Made by a program: the position numbers and the translations under genes. A stretch of 12,452 bases of DNA. Source: JAWVEV01 sp033856535. Its GTDB lineage: Bacteria > Actinomycetota > Thermoleophilia > Miltoncostaeales > Miltoncostaeaceae. The stretch is taken from NCBI GenBank assembly GCA_033856535.1, contig JAWVEV010000063.1:1-12452 (forward strand), read 5' to 3'. Numbering within the stretch: position 1 is the stretch's first letter; each line of letters begins with the position of its first letter. The notes beneath the pieces are model-generated. The model did no database searches. It had not been told where the DNA came from and saw only the letters and a program-made list of their open reading frames with translations. Below are positions 7,427 to 12,452 of the stretch, in pieces.

Positions 7427-8906
7427 GCCCGCGCCGCCCGGCGGTCTCGCATCGCTGATCGCCGAGCGGAGGGCCAAGGCCGAGGCCCTCCGCGCAGCCG
7501 GCGTCGACCCCTTCCCGCGGTCGTTCGCGGGGCGCTCCGAGATCGCCGCCGTGCGCGACGCGCACGAGGGCCTGGAGGCCGGCGAGACCGGCGCGGAGCC
7601 GGTGCGGGTGGCCGGGCGGATCGCGGCCCGCCGCGGCCAGGGGAAGATGGCCTTCCTGGACCTCGACGACCGCGGCGGGCGCATCCAGCTGTGGGCGACC
7701 GAGGACCGGATGGGCGCCGACGCGCTGGGCGCCCTGCTCGACCTGGATCTGGGCGACATCGTGGGCGTGACCGGCCCGGTGACGCGGACGCGCCGCGGCG
7801 AGCTGAGCGTCGCCGTCGACGCGGCGGAGCTGCTGGCGAAGGCGCTCCGGCCGCCGCCCGACAAGCACGCCGGCCTGAAGGACCCCGAGCTGCGCTTCCG
7901 CCAGCGCTACCTCGACCTGATGAGCGACCCCGAGGTGCGCCGCGCCTTCCGGGTGCGCTCCAGGGCGATCGCCGCGGTGCGCCGGTTCCTCGACGAGCGG
8001 GGCTTCCTCGAGGTCGAGACGCCGACGCTGCAGCCGCTCTACGGCGGCGCCGCGGCGCGGCCGTTCGTGACCCACCACAACGCGCTCGACCGCGACCTCT
8101 ACCTGCGCATCGCGACCGAGCTGTACCTCAAGCGCTGCATCGTGGGCGGCCTCGAGAAGGTCTACGAGCTCGGCAAGGACTTCCGCAACGAGGGCGTCAG
8201 CCACAAGCACAACCCCGAGTTCACGATGGTCGAGACCTACGAGGCCTACGCGGACTACCGCGACGTGATGGCGATGCTCGAGGAGCTCGTGGGCCACGTC
8301 GCCGTCGCGGCCACCGGCGGGACCACCGTCGCCTTCAAGGGGCACGAGATCGACCTCGCGCCGCCGTGGCGCCGGCTGGACCTGCGGGACGGCCTGCGCG
8401 ACGCGAGCGGGATCGACGTCCGCGAGCACGCCGACGCCGGCTCGCTGCGGGCGGCGATGCGCGCGAAGGGCCTGGACGCGCCGGACGAGGACACCTGGGC
8501 GCGGCTGGTCGACGCGCTGCTCACCCAGACCCTCGAGCCGACCCTGATCCAGCCCACGATCCTGCTCGACTACCCGATCGAGCTCTCGCCCTTCGCCAAG
8601 CGCAAGCCGGACGACCCCGGCACGGTGGAGCGCTTCGAGGCCTTCTGCGGCGGGATGGAGATCGCGAACGCCTTCTCGGAGCTGAACGACCCCGACGACC
8701 AGCGCGAGCGCTTCGCGATGGCCGCGGCCGACCGCGAGGCCGGCGACGACGAGGCCCAGCCGACCGACGAGGACTTCCTCGCCGCGCTGGAGCACGGAAT
8801 GCCGCCGACCGGCGGCCTTGGGATGGGCATCGACCGCCTGGTGATGCTGCTGACCGACCGCGCCACCATCCGGGAGGTCATCCTCTTCCCGGCGATGCGC
8901 ACCTAG
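7410..8906 (+). CDS. lysS: Lysyl-tRNA synthetase, class II
   Basis: Charges tRNA-Lys with lysine using ATP, in the cytosol. Order seen from the GTG at 7410: N-terminal helix LIAERRAKAEALRAAGVDPFP, OB-fold anticodon-binding domain (about 55-150, VRVAGRIAARRGQGKMAFLDL), and motif 1 around FLEVETPTLQP. Motif 2 is FRNEGVSHKHNPEFTMVE from residue 258, with E and R contacts intact. The lysine-site region YPIELSPFAK follows, then motif 3 GMGIDRLVML with R476. The 498 residues match bacterial LysRS. The GTG start overlaps the greA stop by 17 bases; the next in-frame ATG is inside the OB fold, so the GTG is preferred. Nothing suggests a paralogue such as a lipid-lysylating fusion. Confidence 0.97.
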   Translation: MRAAAEPAPPGGLASLIAERRAKAEALRAAGVDPFPRSFAGRSEIAAVRDAHEGLEAGETGAEPVRVAGRIAARRGQGKMAFLDLDDRGGRIQLWATEDRMGADALGALLDLDLGDIVGVTGPVTRTRRGELSVAVDAAELLAKALRPPPDKHAGLKDPELRFRQRYLDLMSDPEVRRAFRVRSRAIAAVRRFLDERGFLEVETPTLQPLYGGAAARPFVTHHNALDRDLYLRIATELYLKRCIVGGLEKVYELGKDFRNEGVSHKHNPEFTMVETYEAYADYRDVMAMLEELVGHVAVAATGGTTVAFKGHEIDLAPPWRRLDLRDGLRDASGIDVREHADAGSLRAAMRAKGLDAPDEDTWARLVDALLTQTLEPTLIQPTILLDYPIELSPFAKRKPDDPGTVERFEAFCGGMEIANAFSELNDPDDQRERFAMAAADREAGDDEAQPTDEDFLAALEHGMPPTGGLGMGIDRLVMLLTDRATIREVILFPAMRT

Positions 8907-8913
8907 CGCCGCC

Positions 8914-8930
8914 CGGCGGAGGGTCCGCCG
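8914..8930 (+). terminator. GC-rich hairpin after lysS
   Basis: CGGCGGA (8914-8920) and TCCGCCG (8924-8930) form a perfect 7-bp stem with a GGG loop, 7 bases after the lysS stop. No T-run follows, so this would be a hairpin-only terminator of the kind proposed for GC-rich actinobacteria, or an mRNA 3' protective stem. Confidence 0.45.
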
Positions 8931-8937
8931 TCCCGCG

Positions 8938-8957
8938 CTTTGTCCCGGGGGCCAAAG
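8938..8957. promoter_or_regulatory. Imperfect palindrome upstream of the PucR-type regulator
   Basis: CTTTG (8938-8942) and CAAAG (8953-8957) are inverted around a GC-rich centre where three more pairs can form (CCC with GGG). It sits about 20-40 bases upstream of the putative -10 at 8978, where a regulator operator would be expected. It could also be the outer part of a second lysS terminator. Confidence 0.3.
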
Positions 8958-8977
8958 AGCCGCCCCTGACGTCTCCC

Positions 8978-8983
8978 TAGCCT
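8978..8983 (+). promoter_or_regulatory. Possible -10 box for near-leaderless transcription of the regulator gene
   Basis: TAGCCT lies 8 bases before the GTG at 8992, the same hexamer as in front of folP. It is flanked by the inverted arms TCCC (8974-8977) and GGGA (8984-8987). There is no Shine-Dalgarno before the GTG, which supports a leaderless or very short leader. Confidence 0.35.
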
Positions 8984-8991
8984 GGGACCCC

Positions 8992-10740
8992 GTGAGCACG
9001 GTTGCCCACACGGGCGAGGCGAGGTTCCTCCAGCGGCTGGCGCTGGCGGCCGCCTCCACCCTCGACGCGCGGGACCTGGTGCGGCTGGTCATCTCCGAGA
9101 CCACCGACGCCATGGACGTCGACGTCTGCTCGGTCTACCTGCTCGAGCCGGACGCCGAGAGCCTGCTGATGACCGCGACGAACGGCCTCTCGCAGGCCGG
9201 CGTCGGCCGCGTCAGCCTGCGGCTGGGGGAGGGGATCACCGGCTGGGCCGCCGAGGAGCGCCGGCCGATCGTGGTACCCGACGTCCGGGCCGAGCCGCGC
9301 TTCCGCTGGCTGCCCGGCGTGGACCAGGCCCGCTTCGTCTCGATGTGCTCGGTGCCGATCCTCTCGGGCGACCGCCTGGTCGGGGTGCTGAACGTCCAAT
9401 CCGACGAGCGGCGCGACTTCACCGGCTCGGACGTGGCCCTGCTGGCGGCCATCGCCGCCCACGTCGCCGGCGCGCTGGAGCGCAGCGAGCTGCAGGGGCG
9501 GCTCGAGGCCCGGGTCGCCGAGCTGCGCCGCTCCGACGAGGTGCACCGGCGCCTCAGCGGCCTGGCACTGGCCGAGGCCGGCCTCGACGCGATCTGCGCG
9601 GCGATCGCGCGCACGGCCGGCGCCGGGGTGGCGGCCTACGACACCGACGGCGAGCGCCTGGCCGCCGGCGCGCCGGACGGCCTGCCCGAGCGGCTCAGCG
9701 GCTTCGCGGACCCCGAGCGCCGGGGCGACGACCTGACCGTGCTGCCGCTGCGCGCCGGCGCCGAGCGCCTGGGCTGGCTGGCCGCCGGCCCGGCCGACGA
9801 GGAGACGGCGCCCGGCCGGCGCGCCGCCCTCGACCACGGCGCGACCGTGATCTCGCTGGAGCTCATGCGGGCCCGGGCCGAGGCCGAGACCGAGCGCCGC
9901 CTGCGCGGCGACCTGGTCGAGGAGCTGCTCGGCACGCCGCTCTCGCCCGTCGATGCCGAGCGCCTGGCCGAGCGGGCGGCGCGCCTGGGCTACCGCATCC
10001 GCGGCCCGGTCTGGGTGCTGGTGCTCGAGCCCGACGATGAGGACTCGGCGCGGGCGATGGCCGGCTCCACGGCGCGGCGCCGCCTCGCGCGCACCCTGGC
10101 CGACGAGATCGGGCGGCTCAGTCCGGGGGGCCTGGCGGTCGAGCGCGGCGCCGGCATGGTGCTGCTCGTGCCGGGCGAGCCCGGCGGCGCCGAGGTCGAG
10201 CGCTTGGCCCGCGCCGCCGTCGCGGCGGCCGGAGCGCTCGCGGCCGGCGCCAAGGCCTCGTGCGGGATCTCCTCGGGCCCCGGCGGCCCCGCCGACCTGC
10301 ACCGCCTCTCCGAGGAGGCGCGCGGCGCCCTCGCGGTGGCCCGGCGGGCCGGCCTGCGCGCGGCGGTGGCCGCGTACGACCGGCTCGGCGTCGAGCGCCT
10401 GCTGCTCGAGCTGCCCCGGGAGCGCCTGACCGACTACGTCGCCGAGTGGCTCGGGCCGCTCCGCCGCCACGCTCAGGGCTCGGTGGCCGCGGCCCCGCTG
10501 GCCGCCACGCTCGAGGCGCTGGTCGCCGAGGGCTGGAGCCTGCGGCCGGCCGCACGGCGGCTCCACGTGCACGTGAACACGCTCCTCTACCGGATGCGGC
10601 GCGTGGAGGAGGTGACCGGCCGCTCGCTGGCCGATCCCGACGTGCGCCTGGGGCTGGCCCTGGCGCTGCGGGCGCAGGCGTTCACCGGCGAGGGCGAGCC
10701 CGCGACGGCGCGGCCGCCGGCCCGGTCGGCCGCCGTCTGA
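8992..10740 (+). CDS. GAF-sensor, PucR/CdaR-type transcription regulator
   Basis: A 582-residue cytosolic regulator. Residues about 12-162 are a GAF domain (VCSVYLLEPDAESLLMTATNGL, GEGITGWAAEERRPIVVPDV, SMCSVPILSGDRLVGVLNVQ). A charged, probably coiled helix runs through 162-190. Residues 175-300 form a second, weakly conserved sensor-like segment ending in LPLRAGAERLGWLAAG. Residues about 305-450 look like the CdaR GGDEF-like dimerisation region of PucR proteins (VWVLVLEPDD, GAGMVLLVPG, ASCGISSG). Residues about 500-565 are the C-terminal PucR helix-turn-helix (AARRLHVHVNTLLYRMRRVEEVTG). The ligand cannot be read from the sequence; family members respond to small metabolites. The GTG start lacks a ribosome site. 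The gene is separated from lysS by hairpins and is probably its own unit. Its target genes are unknown and it is not obviously linked to the housekeeping neighbours. Confidence 0.88.
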   Translation: MSTVAHTGEARFLQRLALAAASTLDARDLVRLVISETTDAMDVDVCSVYLLEPDAESLLMTATNGLSQAGVGRVSLRLGEGITGWAAEERRPIVVPDVRAEPRFRWLPGVDQARFVSMCSVPILSGDRLVGVLNVQSDERRDFTGSDVALLAAIAAHVAGALERSELQGRLEARVAELRRSDEVHRRLSGLALAEAGLDAICAAIARTAGAGVAAYDTDGERLAAGAPDGLPERLSGFADPERRGDDLTVLPLRAGAERLGWLAAGPADEETAPGRRAALDHGATVISLELMRARAEAETERRLRGDLVEELLGTPLSPVDAERLAERAARLGYRIRGPVWVLVLEPDDEDSARAMAGSTARRRLARTLADEIGRLSPGGLAVERGAGMVLLVPGEPGGAEVERLARAAVAAAGALAAGAKASCGISSGPGGPADLHRLSEEARGALAVARRAGLRAAVAAYDRLGVERLLLELPRERLTDYVAEWLGPLRRHAQGSVAAAPLAATLEALVAEGWSLRPAARRLHVHVNTLLYRMRRVEEVTGRSLADPDVRLGLALALRAQAFTGEGEPATARPPARSAAV

Positions 10741-10774
10741 CGGCCGCAGCCGGTGCACTTCCGCCAGGCTTCGC

Positions 10775-10780
10775 TATCAT
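10775..10780 (+). promoter_or_regulatory. Probable -10 box of rpsR
   Basis: TATCAT is a near-consensus -10 and AT-rich for this DNA. It lies 39 bases before the rpsR ATG, with transcription expected from about 10787. The -35 region (around TGCACT at 10754-10759) is weak. Just downstream is a perfect 8-bp palindrome TTCGCGAA (10791-10798), which might be an operator. Confidence 0.45.
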
Positions 10781-10819
10781 CCCGCACCGCTTCGCGAACC
10801 GACGTCCCCTGAGGAGCAG

Positions 10820-11098
10820 ATGGCCAAGCCACGCGGCCGTGACCGATCGAAGAGCAAGCCGCGCAAGGGCGGCGCGCCCGCGCAGCGCAAGCGCCGGCCG
10901 CAGCTCGCGCTGGAGGAGATCGACTGGAAGAACTTCCCGTCGCTCCGGCGCTTCGTGAGCGAGCGCGGCAAGATCCGCTCGCGCCGCATCACCGGCCTCT
11001 CGCGCCGCCAGCAGTCGCAGGTCGCGACGGCGGTCAAGCGGGCCCGGATCATGGGCCTGCTGCCCTACCCGGACCAGGACCGCAAGATCCGCCACTAG
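10820..11098 (+). CDS. rpsR: Small ribosomal subunit protein bS18
   Basis: A 92-residue ribosomal protein that sits on the 30S platform with bS6. A basic, Lys/Arg-rich N-terminal 30 residues precede the conserved core IDWKNFPSLRRFVSERGKIRSRRITGL, SRRQQSQVATAVKRARIMGLLPY. It contains no cysteine, so it is the non-zinc form. The ATG has GAGGAG just upstream (10811-10816). Usually rpsR lies between rpsF/ssb and rplI; here it stands alone with its own promoter and a strong hairpin after its stop. A second, operon-borne copy elsewhere in the genome cannot be excluded. Confidence 0.95.
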   Translation: MAKPRGRDRSKSKPRKGGAPAQRKRRPQLALEEIDWKNFPSLRRFVSERGKIRSRRITGLSRRQQSQVATAVKRARIMGLLPYPDQDRKIRH

Positions 11099-11119
11099 CC
11101 GGAGCGCGACCGGGGGCCG

Positions 11120-11141
11120 GCGGGCCGCCCCGGCGGCCCGC
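11120..11141 (+). terminator. Strong GC hairpin after rpsR
   Basis: GCGGGCCGCC (11120-11129) pairs perfectly with GGCGGCCCGC (11132-11141), a 10-bp arm match with the innermost pairs opening to make a loop. It begins 22 bases after the rpsR stop. There is no T-run; it is probably a hairpin-type terminator or mRNA end. Confidence 0.55.
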
Positions 11142-11155
11142 GACCGGCCGGACGG

Positions 11156-11172
11156 ACCCCCCGCGCGGGGGT
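11156..11172 (+). terminator. Second hairpin after rpsR
   Basis: ACCCCC (11156-11161) and GGGGGT (11167-11172) form a 6-bp stem with a 5-base loop, 14 bases beyond the first hairpin. The tandem arrangement strengthens the case that rpsR transcription ends here. Confidence 0.4.
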
Positions 11173-11194
11173 GTGCCACGTCCGGCGGCGCCGC

Positions 11195-11200
11195 CATACT
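11195..11200 (+). promoter_or_regulatory. Possible -10 box of the zinc-ribbon ORF
   Basis: CATACT stands 9 bases before the ATG at 11210 with no Shine-Dalgarno in between, a layout like the TAGCCT boxes near folP and the regulator gene. Only 4 of 6 bases match the consensus and no -35 is evident. Confidence 0.3.
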
Positions 11201-11209
11201 GGGTCTCGA

Positions 11210-11473
11210 ATGGGGACCTGTCCGGCCTGCGACGGAGCGCTCGCATGGCGCCACAACGGCGTCTGGTGCGACCGCTGCCGGCGCAAGGTCGAGACGTGTT
11301 GCGAGGGCGCGCCGCAGACGGCGCCCGCCGGCGCGGCCGGTCACGGACCCCGAAGGGGTCCGGAAATGGGCCCGTGCTACACTTCCCGTTCCTCGCAACC
11401 CGACCGCTTGTCGCCGTCAACCGCGCGGGAAACGCCTTTTCCAAGCGCTTTTCGCGGGTCACTCCGGACGTAG
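11210..11473 (+). CDS. Small zinc-ribbon protein, hypothetical
   Basis: I do not recognise a named family. The first 35 residues look like real protein: C4-x2-C7 (CPAC) and C20-x2-C23 (CDRC), 12 residues apart, with W13, H15 and W19 between, then a basic RRK and an unusual C30-C31 pair (ETCCEG). This would fold as a zinc ribbon and might bind nucleic acid or a protein. Codons are G/C-ending as in neighbours up to about codon 44, then third-position GC drops and the frame runs through a perfect hairpin and the likely clpC promoter before stopping at 11473. The conserved protein may therefore be short with an unselected tail, or the ORF may be a chance one. It lies directly upstream of clpC, where Firmicutes carry the zinc-finger gene mcsA, but I see no homology to McsA. 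Confidence 0.5.
   Translation: MGTCPACDGALAWRHNGVWCDRCRRKVETCCEGAPQTAPAGAAGHGPRRGPEMGPCYTSRSSQPDRLSPSTARETPFPSAFRGSLRT
11345..11361 (+). terminator. Perfect 7-bp hairpin upstream of the clpC promoter
   Basis: GGACCCC (11345-11351) and GGGGTCC (11355-11361) flank a GAA loop. It falls where coding signal of the zinc-ribbon ORF fades and 14 bases before the extended -10 box. It may end upstream transcription ahead of clpC or act as an operator. No T-run follows. Confidence 0.45.
11375..11383 (+). promoter_or_regulatory. Probable extended -10 promoter of clpC
   Basis: TGCTACACT matches the extended -10 form TGnTAnnnT; the hexamer is TACACT (11378-11383). There is no good -35, which extended -10 promoters can do without. 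Transcription from about 11390 would give clpC a leader of about 170 bases. Confidence 0.45.
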
Positions 11474-11545
11474 ACCGCATCCAGGACGCACCCCCGGTCA
11501 GAGCCCGGCGCGCCGACCGCACGCCGCTCGCCCAGGCCGGTTGAG

Positions 11546-11562
11546 AAGGAGGGGGTTCCCCC
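11546..11562 (+). promoter_or_regulatory. clpC ribosome-binding site with adjoining GGGGG/CCCCC hairpin
   Basis: AAGGAGG (11546-11552) is a near-perfect Shine-Dalgarno. It is 11 bases from the ATG at 11564, longer than optimal. The spacer is made of GGGGG (11551-11555), TT and CCCCC (11558-11562), which can fold into a tight hairpin covering the last two bases of the Shine-Dalgarno and bringing the ATG closer. Confidence 0.5.
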
Positions 11563-11563
11563 G

Positions 11564-12452
11564 ATGTTCGAAAGGTTCACCGAGCGCGCGCGGCAGGTCG
11601 TCGTGTTGGCCCAGGAAGAGGCGCGCACCCTCAAGCACAACTACATCGGCACCGAGCACATCCTGCTCGGCCTCCTGCGCGAGGAGGAGGGGCTCGCCGC
11701 CCGCGTGCTCGAAGGCCTCGAGATCACGGTGGAGGAGGTCCGCGCCCAGGTGATCCGGATCGTCGGATCGGGCGAGGAGGTCACCTCCGGGCAGATCCCC
11801 TTCACGCCGCGGGCGAAGAAGGTCCTGGAGCTCGCGCTGCGCGAGGCGCTGTCGCTCGGCCACAACTACATCGGCACCGAGCACATCCTGCTCGGCCTGG
11901 TGCGCGAGAACGAGGGCGTCGCCGCGCGGATCCTGGCCGACTTCGACGCCGACTCCGAGAAGATCCGCAACGAGATCATCCGCATGCTGTCGGGCCCCGG
12001 CGGGCGCCGTCAGCAGGCCGGCGCGAGCGGGCAGCCGCAGGGCGACAAGAAGTCCAGCAAGCTGCTGGACCAGTTCGGCCGCAACCTCACCAAGCTGGCC
12101 GCCGAGGGCAAGCTCGACCCGGTGGTCGGGCGCCAGAACGAGATCGAGCGGGTCATGCAGATCCTCTCGCGGCGGACGAAGAACAACCCGGTCCTGATCG
12201 GTGAGCCCGGCGTGGGCAAGACCGCCGTCATCGAGGGGCTGGCGCAGCGGATCAGCTCGAACCAGGTCCCGGAGCTGCTCAAGAACAAGCAGATCTACAC
12301 GCTGGACCTGGCCGCCCTCGTGGCGGGCTCGAAGTACCGCGGCGAGTTCGAGGAGCGCCTGAAGAAGGTGATGAAGGAGATCACCCAGCGCGGCGACATC
12401 ATCCTGTTCATCGACGAGCTCCACAATCTCGTCGGCGCCGGCGCGGCCGAGG
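11564..12452 (+). CDS. clpC: ClpC, AAA+ unfoldase of the Clp protease (3' part beyond the window)
   Basis: ClpC unfolds substrates and feeds them to ClpP. The visible 296 codons begin MFERFTERARQVVVLAQEEA, the standard ClpC start. They contain the double Clp_N domain (residues about 1-145) with the repeated motif HNYIGTEHILLGL, a Gly/Gln/Lys linker, LDQFGRNLTKLAAEGKLDPVVGR, first Walker A GEPGVGKT (213-220), GSKYRGEFEERLKKV and Walker B IILFIDELHNL (D284, E285). The M domain and second AAA+ module lie beyond the edge. The ATG at 11564 has a strong ribosome site. No ctsR, mcsA or mcsB gene precedes it, as expected outside Firmicutes, and no CtsR, CIRCE or HspR-type operator is visible upstream. 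Confidence 0.97.
   Translation, partial: MFERFTERARQVVVLAQEEARTLKHNYIGTEHILLGLLREEEGLAARVLEGLEITVEEVRAQVIRIVGSGEEVTSGQIPFTPRAKKVLELALREALSLGHNYIGTEHILLGLVRENEGVAARILADFDADSEKIRNEIIRMLSGPGGRRQQAGASGQPQGDKKSSKLLDQFGRNLTKLAAEGKLDPVVGRQNEIERVMQILSRRTKNNPVLIGEPGVGKTAVIEGLAQRISSNQVPELLKNKQIYTLDLAALVAGSKYRGEFEERLKKVMKEITQRGDIILFIDELHNLVGAGAAE
11636..11673 (+). repeat. 38-base direct repeat in clpC, copy 1
   Basis: Identical base for base to 11861-11898, 225 bases (75 codons) downstream in the same frame. It encodes HNYIGTEHILLGL, the core of the first Clp_N repeat. Confidence 0.85.
11861..11898 (+). repeat. 38-base direct repeat in clpC, copy 2
   Basis: Second copy of the identical 38 bases, encoding the core of the second Clp_N repeat. 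The protein-level duplication is a family trait; the exact DNA identity reflects strong codon bias or recent homogenisation. Confidence 0.85.

Larger units (their letters stand above)
11099..11563. other. rpsR-clpC gap: hairpins, zinc-ribbon ORF, clpC leader
   Basis: This 465-base interval is the least gene-dense part of the window. It contains two hairpins right after rpsR, a small zinc-ribbon ORF beginning at 11210, and a 7-bp hairpin at 11345-11361. An extended -10 box at 11375-11383 is followed by about 170 bases of apparently untranslated leader before clpC. The leader has several short inverted repeats (GGAAA with TTTCC, the palindrome AAGCGCTT at 11443-11450) but nothing I can match to a known riboswitch or heat-shock operator. 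Third-position GC falls after about 11340, supporting a noncoding 3' half. Confidence 0.6.

Noticed and set aside
7401..9113. Long minus-strand ORF (570 codons) antisense to lysS
   Set aside because: The plus strand has all three class II synthetase motifs; the antisense frame reads through gene boundaries and has biased composition.
10727..10746. CGGCCG...CGGCCG hairpin at the end of the regulator gene as a terminator
   Set aside because: Both arms are self-complementary hexamers very common in this GC-rich DNA, the stem overlaps the stop codon, and alternative pairings are as good; too weak to annotate.
8977..10758. Long minus-strand ORF (593 codons) antisense to the regulator gene
   Set aside because: Same reason: the plus strand carries GAF and PucR motifs in order, and the antisense product is Arg/Gln/Gly-rich without recognisable domains.
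11173..11544. Plus-strand ORF of 123 codons overlapping the zinc-ribbon ORF
   Set aside because: Arg/Pro-rich with no motif; the overlapping frame has the cysteine pairs and better codon usage.
11384..11563. CtsR, CIRCE, HspR (HAIR) or ClgR operator before clpC
   Set aside because: I looked for the tandem GTCAAA repeats, the TTAGCACTC inverted repeat, CTTGAGT arms and spaced CGC/GCG ClgR boxes; only short partial matches with wrong spacing (for example CGCC and AGCG 7 bases apart) are present.

Overview
The window is about 12.4 kb of very GC-rich DNA with dense, almost entirely plus-strand genes, many GTG starts and repeated 4-base GTGA stop/start overlaps. Gene content and order point to an actinobacterium. 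A deep-branching lineage such as Thermoleophilia/Solirubrobacterales is my inference from the style of the proteins, not something the sequence proves. Actinobacterial markers include a DUF2469-type protein, a small exported PASTA protein of the LAQDTMQA/DATGQGR type, and a PucR-type regulator.

Layout, left to right: ftsH (first base of its probable start codon just outside the window); a cupin gene with no ordinary start codon where homology says it should begin; one minus-strand gene for a small secreted PASTA protein, convergent with the cupin gene; then a tight plus-strand run folP-folB-folK, DUF2469, coaX and dusB. Next come greA with its own sigma70-like promoter, lysS overlapping greA by 17 bases, a GAF plus PucR/CdaR-type transcription regulator, a solitary rpsR (bS18), a roughly 465-base gap holding hairpins and a small zinc-ribbon ORF, and finally the first 296 codons of clpC, cut by the window end.

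The genes are mostly housekeeping: membrane proteolysis (FtsH), three folate-pathway enzymes (FolP, FolB, FolK), the first step of CoA synthesis (CoaX), tRNA dihydrouridine synthesis (DusB), transcript cleavage (GreA), lysyl-tRNA charging (LysS), the small ribosomal subunit (bS18) and Clp unfolding (ClpC). The order ftsH...folP-folB-folK...coaX...lysS...clpC resembles the ftsH-folE-folP-folB-folK...coaX...lysS...clpC1 region of Mycobacterium and the ftsH-coaX...sul-folB-folK...dusB-lysS...clpC region of Bacillus. It therefore looks like an ancient conserved neighbourhood. The notable departure is that folE is absent, with the cupin and PASTA genes in its place.

I see no mobile element, CRISPR array, phage gene, tRNA or rRNA, and no convincing new multi-gene system. 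The best second-look items are the missing cupin start, the zinc-ribbon ORF directly upstream of clpC, and hairpins that touch the ribosome-binding regions of greA and clpC.
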